Shown here piece by piece: positions 10,500-23,800 of a stretch of DNA of 64,000 nt; the first letter of the stretch is position 1, and every line of letters starts with the position of its first letter. The DNA is taken from positions 1 through 64,000 of the forward strand of contig WNNJ02000977.1 in assembly GCA_012934845.2 (NCBI GenBank), in the 5' to 3' direction. A program made the position numbers and the translations under genes. Source of the stretch: Pomphorhynchus laevis (lineage: Eukaryota > Acanthocephala > Palaeacanthocephala > Echinorhynchida > Pomphorhynchidae). A model generated the notes under the pieces. That model was not told where the DNA came from. It worked only from the letters and a program-made list of their open reading frames with translations, and ran no database searches.

Positions 10500-10935
10500 T
10501 ATAAGGCGTTCCCCATTTCTTTCTTATAAATTAAAAATTTTAAATTGAAAATTTAACATAATAATGCTAAATCAAAATTTAATAATTAAATAATAAAATA
10601 AATCATTGTTTTAAGATTTTGTTATAATTTATATCAAGTTAAAATAAAAAAATAAAATTTAAAATAAACGTCATTTTTATGAATTGACTAATAAATAACA
10701 GACGTTGTATCAGAATAAGAATTAGAGGTCATCAGGAGGAACTACTATGCTATCAGGTTTCGGCCCCTAACTCCTCAACCCAACATAGCAACGGGGCCAA
10801 ATACATGCTAATGATGTATTTCCTCTGAAATAACTATCTAGTATCTTATTCTAATACAAAGTATATTATTTATTATCCATCTATAAAAATTTGCCACTTA
10901 AGAGTTTAAATTTATTCTTTATATTATTGTGTTGA
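10500..10935 (-). mobile_element. Naiad 3' end with pseudoknot, short copy
   Basis: On the minus strand it contains the last codons of the RT frame, the 3' region and the terminal AT-rich tail. The pseudoknot module lies at about 10733-10800. Stem 2 has changed on both sides (sense TTGCTATG with CATAGTAG) and still pairs through G-U wobbles. Together with 9887-9960 it forms a second tail-to-tail Naiad pair. Confidence 0.75.
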
Positions 10936-11192
10936 TTTTTTCGGCCCCTAAATAAATTAAATAAATTATTTATTTCGGCGCCTTAGTTAAATAAAATAAA
11001 TTATTTAATTTATTTAAATTAAATAATTTAAATAAATTATTTAAATTTATTAAATTTAAATTATTTAATTTTTCTTAAATTACATTTATCACAAACATTT
11101 ATTAATGTAATTTTTTTGATTTATCAAAATGTATCTTTCATGTTATCAAAATGTATATCTCATAAATTTTAGAAATTAAACGTAATTGCATC

Positions 11193-11345
11193 TTAATCGC
11201 ATATTAAACCAACCCTTTTCTTTGCATTTTTGCTATTGATAGATAGACTACCGGTAGTGCTTTTGGAATACGCTTTTTTAGGTTTTGATCTAGCCAGCTT
11301 AGCAGCCTCAGATCTAATAAGTTGCTTAAGCTTGCGTTTACCCAT
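11193..11345 (-). CDS. Small basic protein or terminal exon, 50 codons
   Basis: A minus-strand frame starts MGKRKLKQLIRSEAAK and ends in TAA. It is directly preceded by a plausible acceptor (TTTTCAG). The composition is Lys/Arg/Ser-rich, as in nucleolar or ribosome-biogenesis proteins, but no family is recognised. It may be the last exon of a longer gene, with the Met internal. Confidence 0.35.
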   Translation of the reverse strand: MGKRKLKQLIRSEAAKLARSKPKKAYSKSTTGSLSINSKNAKKRVGLICD

Positions 11346-11639
11346 CTGAAAATAATTATAAAACCTAAATAAGGTAGCTAGGTAAACAATAGCATTATTA
11401 AATTAAATAAATACTAATTGTCTTTGAAAACTACTGTATTGGAAATGTGAAAGTATAAACCGTCAATTTTATAAATCTTACAACCGACATGTTGGTATTG
11501 TTATTTCAATTTTATTAAAATGTATTAAAGAAGAAAGATCAGAACAATTAACGAGTGAAAATCAATTAATATAGGACAATGACTTTGCGCGGATAACAAA
11601 TAATACGTGATAGTCAGTTAGCTAGGTTTCTTCGTAGTG

Positions 11640-11990
11640 CGAAAGGCCCCAGCCTTAAAGTTAAAGTCGAAATTCGATCATCTGCGAGTATCTTGGAGTA
11701 AAGTTATTGTTCTTACAAGTTGAAGGAAATCAGCTGAGGTGGCTCGGCTACATTTTAAGGATGGCTAGTTTGCGTCTTCCTTGTAAAGTGCCGCAGATTA
11801 GACTTTCTGAACGGAGACCCCGAGGCAGATATCGGGATAAGTGGAGATCAAACTCTCCATCTAGGCAAGGAACATTTATGACTATCTGAAAGGAAATACT
11901 GGTCGGTTACTCAAGACCGGGATACTTGATCACGTCTCGTCCGTGAACTGCCTCCACAACCCGACCTCCGGATAGGTAGAAACAATATAC
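11640..11990 (+). mobile_element. LINE 3'-end fragment with the RLRWLGH-type tail
   Basis: The frame at 11707-11889 reads NQLRWLGYILRM and later RPRGRYRDKW, the C-terminal signature of a widespread LINE RT group. The nucleotide sequence matches the minus-strand fragment at 22040-22330. The RT body is not adjacent. A related RT piece lies downstream instead of upstream, so the locus is scrambled. Confidence 0.65.
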
Positions 11991-12079
11991 AAATTTTTTA
12001 ATTTGTTTATTTAAGTAAATATTATGTTATGTTAGTCAATTTGCTAATATTTATAAAAATTCGATAATAAATGTTAAAG

Positions 12080-12760
12080 ACTCGGAAATGAAGGAATGCG
12101 CAGTTTGATACTATGCGTTAAAACCGATAAATGCTCCCATCGATTGGCAAACCGGGAATGTGATACGCATCCATTTAGCAATGGATGATCGAATATTATG
12201 TTTCAAGTATTTTATTCTTATTAGATCTTCCATCAAGTTATTGCTCGAAATTAGATACATTTGTATCTCCAATTGTATAATCGAAGATAAAAATTATCAT
12301 CGAGAGAGAATTGCAAAGTGATCAATACGGATTGAGTGATGATCTTGGAACTACAGCTCAACTGAGCGCTATCTCAATATATCTTTATAAGGGGTTGAGA
12401 GTACGCTAATCTACTTCATTTATTGATCTAGAAAATGCGCTTAAATAAGAACCTAGAGGAACATCGTAAAAAGTGTTTAGAGAGTACGGCTATCTTCTAG
12501 GTAGTTGTGGTTCCTCTTGACAAAAAAGTGTGCTCAGAGCATACTAAATCTTATTTACGCAGAGGACGTATTTCCGTTGACTTTATAATACAGACGATAT
12601 ACCACAGTACAATGCCAAACGATTTAAAAGAAAATTAATGCTTTAAAAGCTGTCTTGATGAATATGCATTGATACAAAGATATAACTATGCATTCATAGT
12701 GAAGATCAGCCACGATAAAGGGGATATCAAATATAATATTTAATATTATATCAATTTGAT
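12080..12760 (+). mobile_element. Decayed LINE reverse transcriptase segment
   Basis: Near 12420-12500 a broken plus-strand frame resembles FIDLEKA..VPRE..W....YG, the RT motif A region of the RLRWLGH-type LINE. Stops interrupt it repeatedly. No complete domain remains. Confidence 0.4.
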
Positions 12761-13052
12761 ATATTTGAGTAGAAACGCCTAAAAATAGTTTTCTTCATCA
12801 CGTAATTACTGCATAAGTTCAGTAAGTTGAGTTTAATAAATATGTTTGTTAAATATTTTGTTAATATTTTGTTAATATTTTTCTTAAAGTTGACATAAAC
12901 CTTTTAAAAGTAGTCCTTACTTTTAAAATGGCAGGGAACCACGAATCAGAAATAAAATATTCCTTATGGCTGGCTTGTGTGAATCTTCAAAAGTAAAAGA
13001 TTACGACTGCGGTCTCCAATCCTTCCTGGTCGCCTCACTCGCCTGGAATCAA

Positions 13053-13091
13053 CTCCCTCTCTTATCGCTTCGAGTGCGATAAGAGAGGGAG
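13053..13091. repeat. 16-bp perfect palindrome at a LINE rearrangement
   Basis: CTCCCTCTCTTATCGC at 13053-13068 pairs perfectly with 13076-13091 across the spacer TTCGAGT. The left arm overlaps displaced LINE sequence and the right arm leads into the main LINE fragment. This is as expected for a snap-back or template-switch event. Confidence 0.9.
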
Positions 13092-13572
13092 TAAAATCGC
13101 ACTCGAAGGATAAAATCGCCTTTTCGCCAATTTTCCAAAATCCATCATCCTACCCAACGAATAATCAACACAGCCGTTCGAGTGCTCTTTCGTTTCCGTC
13201 GCTTCGACCACACATCCACATATTTTGCCCAACTCTCCTGGCCCACCATCCACATCCGCATCAAACTCCGCCTTCTTCTCGTAACTTTTCGTCTCATCGC
13301 TGTCGGCTCCCCATCGTTCATCAACCTTCATTTCTTAGACGATACTCGCCCCACCTCGCTATCGCTTCGTTCCTGTCATACCATCTTACTCCACGTTCCT
13401 AATTACTCCAACAACTACGGTCTCCGATCCTTCCTCGTCGCCGCCTCACTCGCCTGGAATCAACTCCCTCTCGACGTCCGCCGCGCTCCCTCCTGTATCA
13501 CATTCAAACACCTCCTCTGTTCACACATTCTCGACACCTGATTCACAGTCTTGTTTTGTTGTGGTCATGTAA

Positions 13573-13588
13573 GCGTGCGCTGGCACGC
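13573..13588 (+). ncRNA. LINE family A 3'-terminal hairpin
   Basis: The stem GCGTGC/GCACGC has a 4-nt loop and is followed by TTGCCAC and the A/T tail. The same stem occurs at 40418-40433 (minus strand). Covariant forms occur at 48829-48845 (GCGTAC/GTACGC) and 62199-62215. In L2-type and related LINEs a 3' stem-loop is the RT recognition site. That role is inferred here. Confidence 0.6.
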
Positions 13589-13619
13589 ATTTGCCACGTT
13601 AAAATAAATCCTTTTTTTA

Positions 13620-14889
13620 ACTAACTAAGTATCATTTTTAAAAATCATATACTAAATTAATTTCCATGACTATGGATAATCTATGCCCATGATATATTGG
13701 ATTGTGATTGCCACAGTTCAATCAAGAAAACCATGTTTTTAAAGGCAACATGAACAGATCTATAGCTTTCATACGCTGAAAGTATCCAATTCCAGCGTGA
13801 TTGGCTACCGATCTTCATGGAAATATATCTTAACGAAGAAAAACACAATGTATCTCAATGGTCAAAAATATTATAAAATCGAGTATATTATGAATTTTAT
13901 TATAATCTGATAAAGAATAAAAATCAATATAAAAATAAAAATATAAAACTATAATTTGTTCAACGACGTCCACGGTTTAAGATTTAACAGCCATTGTAGT
14001 TTCAGCAACGGTATTCCATAGATCACATTATATTGTCTACGAATATCTAATCTGTTCTCTTCTGAAATAGTCGCCGTTGGTTACAGCATCTACAGGCACT
14101 GACTAGGACAGTACAGAATGGTTAACCAGTTTGTTCTGTGAAGATTCCCTCGTAATTAACACACAAAGGAAATATGTTCTGTAAATAGGTGTTATAATAA
14201 TTTTGTATAATCAAAAGTATTTAACCGTTATTCGTTTTTAAAATAAAACTTTTACATAACACCATTTTTGTAGCTGATAAAGCATTTCTATTCACAATTT
14301 GAAAAACAGTTTTGTTTTAAATCTTTTATAAGTTAATAGTAAGTAGTTGGGCATTTTACTTACGAATTCTTTTTGATATTAAAAAATTTCAAGTTTATCG
14401 AAGGATTAAATCATACGTCGCATATATCAAAAAGGCTAAGAGTAATTTTTATTTATTTAAAATAATTAATTATTTTAAATAATTTATTTATTTGATTTCA
14501 GCTTAATTCGTTTAAATTCACTTTCATTTTTAGTTAATTTATAATATTTTTAGTTTAATTTTAATAAATTAATTAAATTAATTAATTATTAATTATTAAT
14601 AATAAAAAAAATTAATTAATTAATTATTTAGTTTCAAATTAATCAGTTTAATATTATTTTTGAAATTAATAAAACTATTTTGTAATACAAATTAATTTTA
14701 CTCTAAATTAGTTTCAAGTCATAAACAAGTGTTTTGAGTCGATTGAAGACAAATTCTAGACTTTCGAATGCTAGACTTTACAAATCAAGTATTAAAAGTA
14801 AAAAGTTTTAAAACCAAGTAGGTCATAAGTACTAAACATTTAAAATTTGATTAAAAACAACAAAATGAAGGTTATTTAGAACAATGAAA
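13620..14889. other. AT-rich intergenic stretch downstream of GTF2H1
   Basis: No confident gene. Long A/T runs occupy about 14440-14720. A 42-codon minus-strand frame near 13980-14110 has no recognisable domain. Confidence 0.5.
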
Positions 14890-17800
14890 TTATGCAATCA
14901 ACTTTTTAATCTCCTCTGCGGTAACATTTAGAGCAACGTCTAAAAGGTGCTCGAGTTCCGCGATAATCTTAAAAAAAATAAATGAGATGAATGCAAAGTA
15001 TATTATATACCTTTGGAAAACGTTTATTCCGTGATTTCAGACTATCTAACCTCAGCTGCGGAAATACATGATCTTTCAATGAATGCATCTCCTTTATAAG
15101 TCGTTTCCTCTTTAAAAAGTAAATGCTTGTGCTAACTTTGTTAATGTTTGGCCTTGGCAAACCTTGTCACGCAACGCTGGGCTAGTGATGGGAAAGCAAT
15201 GCCAAAAGTGACGAAGGAGTTCCTTAACACTTGATTGAGCTTCAGTAATACGCCCAAAATATTCAGGATTTTCTTTTTTTAGAGCTAAAATATCTTCAAG
15301 TCGTTCAACATACATGCCACTAACAAATAATCAAATTTAAGAGAGAAAACACACTTTATAGTCAAATACAAAGTTTCCACGGCTTTTATTAAATCATGTA
15401 TTGAAAGTATAGATAAAAATGGTAAAATTTCCGCTATTTCTCATTAATTTTAAATTTTATAAATATGAAAATGAAACATTGAGTATATATAAATATAAAT
15501 ATATATACGAATCATGGAGCCAGTATCGAATATTATCATTTATTAATATGCGACGAATCGAGCCAGTATCGAATATTACCATTTATGAATTACACTCTCT
15601 TTAACGCCCTTTTATATCAGACCATTTTTGCAACTTTAAAATCAACAAAATATATGTATATTACATATTAATTGACAATATAAACACATTCACATGAGTA
15701 AGGCATTTAACCTATTAAATGATATGTGATGGTAAGATAAATAATATATAGATATGATAGATAATCTTTAAAAATAGCTAGTCGTACATTCCATTAATAG
15801 CCGTCTGTTGGGAAATGTGCCTTCTTGGTGGTTTGACAGATTAAGTCTCGTCAGAATGTCTGTTCCGTCACGTAGTGAACGTCGTATCTAAAGCACAAAA
15901 TTAAACGAGGTGTACAAACACACAAATATTGATTCTTACTTGTTCCTTGTCTAGATTCCAATCATGAATTTTAATTTTCAATGCGACAAAATAAAATTCA
16001 GAACATGCATGTCTTGCGTTTGTAGCAGTTACACGTCGTTCAAAATATTGGTTTGGATGGTGAACATAAAAATCAAAATGATCTTCTTTGTTCTAAATGA
16101 CGTATAATATAATTCTTATAAAAATTTTAAAATATGAATTACAGATGAAATTGTAGAATAAAAGTTAATTTTAAAATGTTTACTAAACAAATACTCAATA
16201 CAATTTTTTAATCAAATTGCTCTAATATAAAAGTATTTTAATCAAAATACTTTAATTAATTTAATATTTGTTTAAAAAATATTATATTTTATTATATTTT
16301 ATTCTATGTTTCAAAAGAATTGAACAAGCAGTTAGTGTACCACAAGGCGGCCCAATAAGGTATGTGATATTTTCAATATTCATTACCGATCTCGCAAAAT
16401 ATCTAAAAACTAACAATAAAATATCGAAATTATATTGTATTCAGACGATCTTCTTAGAATGTCTTCCACACTAGAAACGTGTCAATTGGGTCTTTAATGC
16501 TTATACATGTATTACCTTGAAAACGAAACATTGGTGATTTAATTTGGCAAATGCGGTATAGTATCAACTCGACGCGAATTATGCTGCCAAAGCGAGAACA
16601 TATTTTGGATTCGGCACGTAGATAATCAATGCTGCAAACTGGCTACTGCTATTTGCCGGGCAAAAAATCGTAAGTTGTCTTTCGACCCAGCTATAGAGTA
16701 TTTTCAAATTATGCTGCAACCAATAATTAGCTATTGCCTCGTCGTATTTTGCATTGAGTCAACTGAAAAGAATCTTATCAACTAGATTCATGTAAATATA
16801 AATTCGTGAAATATATGACTGGATTCTCAACGGATTGCCATTCATCTCACGTCGCAATAATTAGTATAGAACTCCAAGAGAAAATGAATTTACCAACAAT
16901 GAACTCTACATAGCCAATTATGGATGAGGATAAAAGTAGAAATACCTAAGTTAACCACATAACCAGCAGAAGACCTGGCACGAACTAGGCGAGACAAAAC
17001 TTTCGCTGGTTATAAAAGCCTCGATCCATTAATGCCACGATAAGATATGCTCCGTGAAAACAGAATTCAATGAATGACGACATTTCTGTGTGCATTCATG
17101 TCAAAAGCCATGTGCATACGTGAATCACTTTTCGATTGCACTAAGATCATAGCCGTTTTGGTTTATAGAAAATCGACAAGGAATTTCTACCTGAGAAGAC
17201 AACAAGCAAACGGTTAATGATTTCAACTATACGTTCAATAGTTCATCAAGGCATAATTTTATATACTTTTTTTATCATTATTAAAATGTAAAATTGTATA
17301 TTTTGACCTCCAGCAGTGAAAGGGGGTAGTAACCTCACAACACAAAGTGATTGTGAGTTTAATCAAAGAGAAATAAAAAACTGAATTAGTACCAGCGGTT
17401 AAAACTTACTTTACTTGATTTATTCAAATGCTTGTTAAAATGGTAATCTTCGTCTACGTTGTCACTCGAACCCAGAAGTTTTATAGAATGAAAATTAAAT
17501 CGTTTAATCAATGAATTTGCATGAGATGTAGTACTCTTCCCGTATTCATTCTATAAAAGACAGGGAAATTAGTACTTACTTACAGATAACAACCTACATC
17601 AGCATCAAAAGCATCAAGACGATCTGAAATTGGGCAAAGCATTTCCTTAATCGATAACATATCTTTGCGGATGGCTTTCACAAAATAGGGTAGATGTAAC
17701 TGAGTGATTATAAAATTCAATCTACTAGATTTTTTATAAATGAGTAAATTTATAAACGTTTTAACCATTAAGAAAGAGTGTATTTGAATAATACTTTCAT

Positions 17801-20800
17801 ATACGCGTGAATAAAATACACCGAACAAAAGCTTAAACAGTAGAAACCATGTAAAATGGTTTTCACAATAGCAATTTTATAATTAATATCATCTTCAATA
17901 CCAAAATGTAAAAAAACGTTTTACTCAAAAACGTTTAATTTATGTCGAGCAAAAGAGCATTAGGTAAAAGAGTAAAGCTGATTTTTAATTTAAGTTTTAA
18001 TTTAACTAAATTTCAATTTGAGTTTTGGGATTGACTTGATATTCATCGAATGTTTATTTAAAACATCTACTGCATATGTTCGTTGTATATATACTCAATA
18101 TAAATAATTTCGTATCATCAATAAGTAAACTTTCCTATTTTAATAAACATAACGCGTTTTTTCCAACACATTAATATTTAATATACGAAAAGATAATATT
18201 TAATATATTCATAATATTTAATATATTTAATATACGAAAAGCAATAAATTTACAAGAACAATAAAACCTATATAATGAACGTATCAGTTAAAGATATTAT
18301 AATTTATATTATAGAATGAAGTGATATCATTCATCTAATATCATTCATCTTTTCTATGGCTTTCCGTTAATTCCTTAACGTTTGATCCCGACCTTTTCAA
18401 CGCTATTTATTTAGTAATCATCCACTCTCTTCTTGCTACATGTCCGAACCATCGTAGCCGAAAAAGGCTACGATGGTTCGGACATGTAGCAAGAAAAGAG
18501 GATGATCATTGGATAAGAAGCTCGGAAAAGTTTGGGATACCAGGGAAATGACGTCGTGGTAGTACAAAGAAAATCAGGAAGGATTGCGTCAAGGATGATA
18601 TGAAAGCCTTAAGAATAGCAAGTGATATAGGACACGAGATTTTCCAATATATTTCGGTGTGGAAGAGGCTGTTGGCAACAACGACCCCTCTGTGATAAAT
18701 ATGCTGAAGAAGATAGTCTTGCTGCTTTATATAGTTTAATAATATTTGTTATAACGTCATGTGCAGATAGGCATATGAGCAGATACCTTATGTGATTTCT
18801 ATCAGTAGTTTAATATGGACAATCCATATTAAATATGGATTGAATATGGATTAAATATGGTCAATCCATATCTAATATTACATATAATCTAAACAGCTCA
18901 AAAAGTCATAAAACTCTTTAAGCTGTCCAGGAGTTTCTCTGCACCGGGCAGTGTAAACTATTAAATGTTTAAAACTATAAATTTAAATACCTTCAGCTTC
19001 AGCTTCAGCAGATTTTGCGAAAATATCATCACTGGTATCCTCCAATGATTTTAAATTAAACAGATATCTAGATCGAAAGAAGTTCGACCAAAATTCTTCC
19101 TCACTCATTTTACAAGGAACAGAATCGAGATGACTTCTTTTAACTGAAACGTTATAAAATGAAAATAAGCCAGATAAAACATAGCTAAATTGTTACCTTC
19201 AGGATAAACTCGAAATATACATTCAATAACATCGGTTGAAAGATTATATGTTGTTCCGTTTACACTATTTGACAAAGGTTTCAGTCGAGACTTAATTTAA
19301 AATTAAAAATAAAAATAATCGTGAAATCGAGCATACAAGAAATGAGCCGTCAATACCGATACGCTGTGCATCAAAATCTCCCTTAAATAGATTTGGCTAA
19401 ACAAATGTTGGAGTCATTAGAAGAATCAGTAACATGTTTTATTTACATCAACATATTCGTTCCAGAATTCTTCCGAACTTTTGATATTAGTTTGAACCAA
19501 ATCTTTAAATAGTTGAGCTATTGCTGGGTTTTCTTTTAAAACTCAGAAAATAATCAAAAATTAAATTTAAATGATAATAATTAGCATAATGAAAAAAGGA
19601 TAAATGAAATACAAATTGTATGAAGCATTTAACGATAGAAAATTCGTTGAGTTTAGATTTTAGTTGTTTGAATTTATAAAGGTTCGTGTAGTTTCATTCA
19701 TTGTTTTAGGTCGTTTAGTTCGGTGCAAATGTCATTTATAAAAGTCCTGCATATTATTATATTGCTTTTCTTAAATTATTATTTCCTTCTATTTGCGTAA
19801 ATTGCCTATTTTCCTAGATGATATTCTTATTGATAAATAATTTCATCGATGAAATAATTTTATTTTATTTTTCATAACCAAATTTATGGATGGATAATAA
19901 ATAATATACTTTGTATTGGAATAAGATACTAGATAGTTTTATCAGAGGAAATACATCATTAGCATGTATTTGGCCCCGCTGCTATGTTGGGTAGAGGAGT
20001 TAGGGGCCGAAACCTGATAGCATAGCAGTTCCTCCTGATGACCTCTAATTCTTATTCTGATACAACGTCTGTTATTTATTAGTCAATTCATAAAAATGAC
20101 GTTTATTTTAAATTTCATTTTTTTTAACTTGATTTAAATTATAGAAAATCTAAAAACAATTATTAATTTTATTATTTAATTATTAAATTTTGATTAAGCA
20201 TTATTATGTTTTGTTTATTTTATAATTATATTAAATACGTAGACTTAGTAAGCTGGTTTGATTTAAACAATTATTTCGGGTTTTTTAATTCTGCCTCCAT
20301 GGATGAGTATAACTGAGCCGTTATTATTAATATTGGGCCCCGCGTAGCCGGATGGTGGAGGCGTGTGCATTGCAAACTCTTTGTACGGGGTTCAAACCTC
20401 GAGCATGCACTCTCTATTGACTTCTCTGTAAGCACACGTCAAAGGCACAAGATCGCGTTGTCGAAAGACGTAGGGACACCCGATGATGAAGCGGGACCCA
20501 ATTTTTATTTTAAACTTTTAAAATAAAAATTTAAAATACATTTAAAATTTAATTAATTTAACACCAAAGTATATGAATGCAAATGATATTAAATGCTGTA
20601 CGAATTTCAGGATGTTATGGCTAACTAATAAATAGTTTGATCCGCTTTAATACGGATAAAATTACCGCTTTCTTGCTACGACATATTTATAAAATACCGT
20701 TCATAAAATACAATAAATTTATTTGTTTTCTTGTGGCATCAATTAAATAATAATTGTTTACTACGGACCTCAATGAAATAATGAAATATGCGGTGGTATA

Positions 20801-23800
20801 TTATTGTCTGACAAAAATTTTTAAATTCTTCATGCTTGTAAAGATTAGGATTAATAAAAACAATGAAAACGTCATATGGAAGACATAAATTCGTTATCGT
20901 TGATGTCACATAACTGAATACATTTATGACGAATTAGATGACAGCAAAATAATTAATTATTCGTAATTATAATTAAAATTAATTATATGATCATTTTAAA
21001 TATTAAAAATTAAATTGTATATTATTTGATAAATTTAGTTATATCAATTAAATGACAGGAGTAATTTGAAGCATATTTCCAACAGTAATTTAAAATGAAT
21101 CATCAGAAAATCTTGTTGGAACAGAATCAATTACAAAACTGTTATTCCAGTCATGACTAGAACTGAAGCATTGAAAATACATACTCGCTATAAAAATGTG
21201 TCTTCAAATAGACCCAACTCCATTGAAAGAGTGACAGTTTTATCTATTTATGCGAACATTAATTTTATTAATTTACTCGTAACAAAACTAAACAATAGCT
21301 GTTCAACAAGAGCTAGTTGCAGTTACATGTATCTCATTCCAAAAATCAAAAAAAAACCAAAGAAGAAACCAATCATATATGCGTCAATGGTCATAAGCTT
21401 GCCAAAATAATTAACAGGCTTTTATTGTCAATAATGCAAAAGACTTTTACTTTTCTAAGAGACAATCCTGATTTCGCAAATCAAGTTTGCTCAAACTATA
21501 CCACTGGATACTGACTCCCAAATTTTTGACTGAGAGATGCAAGTCCATGATCCTTTTCTGAAAAAACAATTTTACAACAAATTTGTATTGTTAAAACAAG
21601 CCTTTGTATTCGATTATATTATTTTCGGCAAGCGAATGAAGTTGGCATGGGCTAAATGTTAGGTTCAACTCTTGCCAATAATTAGATGATCGATTGAGTG
21701 GAATGCATACATGACTATATTCCAAACCGGTATAGGGATAGAAATGGTGTGTTCATAATACTCAATTTTGATTAATTTATACTTAATGTATTGGATTGAA
21801 TGATGTAGCACATTAGAGTATAAGTTTTAGCGATATAGCATCTCATAGCATCTCATTCGTGGGCTTAAATATTAAGAAATGTGAGAATATTATACAAACT
21901 AGCTTTAATGCAAACCAGGTATTCCATGATATCCTCCTCGTTGGAGCATTTTGATAAAAATAACATCTACTTAAAAATAACATAACATTTACTTAAAAAA
22001 ACAAATTAAAAAAATTATTTATTGTTTCCACTGATTTGGAGGTCGTTTGTGGATGGAGGCAGTGCACGGACAAGACATGACTAATTATCACGGTTCTGGG
22101 TGGCGATCATACTTCCCTTCTAGATAGTCCTAATCGCTCTTTGGCAAGTTGATAATTTGATCTATCCACCTATACCGAGATATGCTTCATGATCTCCGTT
22201 CAGAAAGTCTAATCTAAAGAAATCGACAAAGAAGATGCCCACTAGCCATCCTCAAAACGTGGTCTAGCAACATCAGCAGACTTCCTTCAGCGTGTAGGAA
22301 CAGCGACTTTACTCAAGGATACTCACGAATAACCAAGGTTCTAACTTTATCTCTAAGGCTGAAGCCGGCCACACTACGAAAGAACCTCATTTCGGTCGCA
22401 TCTACTTGAGATCTTGTACTTTCGGTCATGACCCAAAGTTCATGTTATAAGTGAGAATTAGTAAGAAGACTGAGCGATAAATTGAAAGCTTCGACAGAAG
22501 GCTTAACTCTCTCTCTTTTCTTGAAATGATCTATCACAGATCCCATTACTGTGTTAGTTGTAGAGATCCGTGGCTCAATATCGCTATTATTCCTACCAAT
22601 ACTCGAGAACAAGCCTCCAATGTACTTGAACTCTTCTACGTCGGGTACGACTTTATCACCAATTCGTATCGACAATGCTACCTTGTTTCGAGCCAAACAC
22701 ATCGAGATAGTTTTGTATTTGCTAATCGCCATACCGGTCACTTGATATTCCGCAGTAAATCTATCCAGCAAGCATTGCATGTCATCAGTATTGAAAATCA
22801 ACAAGGCAACATTGTCTGCGAAAGAGAAAATATAGTATCATGATGGGATCAAACTGAAGACCAAACTCCAACAAAGCGAACTGTCATAAACAAGCAAACA
22901 AGCAATAAAAGTCGAGACAATGGATAGTCCTGAGGGAGCCCAACACTTACAGGAAACGTGTCAGACTTCCTGCCTAAAACACGAACAAAACTGGTAATTT
23001 GTTTGTACAAAGAGGCCAATGATACACTGAAGTAGTGTGGAACTTTGTACTCCTTAATTACCTCCAACAATTCATATCTTGGTACCCGTCGAACGCCTTC
23101 TTAAAAGTCACAAAACACATGTGAACTGGTTGATCTGAATCTCAAGTGCGTTTATGAATAGTTAAAAGAATGAAGAGCTTAATTGTAGTTCCTCGACCAG
23201 AACGAAAGCCACATTGCTCCTCCAGCAACAGTCTTTCGACTATTAATCATACCCTTAGCTTATGGATCCTGGCAAATAGTTTACCGAGTAGGCTAAGAAA
23301 AGTATTACCGCTATAATTAAAACATTATTCGTGATTCCCTTTCTTATAGATATGAATTACCACCCAAGTTTCCCAATTACCATGAATCTTTCTTTGCGAA
23401 AGGTTTTTCTTTATCAGGTCTCATCAAACGCAGCATATTTGCCACTATGAAGTTTGTGAACAACAGTAATGACCTCTGTCAAAGTAATAGGATTGTCCAA
23501 AAGGCTCAAATATTCTTCTTCAAGCAGACGTATTTCGACCTTACCGTATTCATTAGCTTTGTCGCATTATACTCCACATCTGTAGCGTCGGTATTTGAGG
23601 ATAATGAAAATCGCAAAAGATCGAAATATGAAGAAAGAACAGTCGACGTGGAGAGAAGTTCGTTCCTTCAACTCATTTTCTTAGTTTCGGGTGGCCTTGG
23701 TTCATGCACGATACCCGTTCTAAAGCCAATAGCCCGATTATAATCAGTTCAACAGCAAAATCGAACTTATGCCAAATGTCCATGCATATTAAAGCGGGCT

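Larger units (their letters stand above)
12990..13615 (+). mobile_element. Family A LINE, 3' end with rearranged junction
   Basis: From about 13110 to 13540 it matches the RT C-terminus of the family A LINE at 40465-41304 (LRRFDHTSTYFAQ-type and NYGLRSFLVAASLAWNQLPL-type segments). It ends with the family 3' hairpin at 13573-13588 and an A/T-rich tail. About 60 bp that belong near 13413-13472 also occur upstream at about 13006-13060. They are followed by a perfect palindrome, so a piece was copied out of place during or after insertion. Confidence 0.8.

Noticed and set aside
20340-20410. Functional tRNA gene
   Set aside because: Box A and B are present, but the anticodon and acceptor stems do not pair and a SINE-like body follows.
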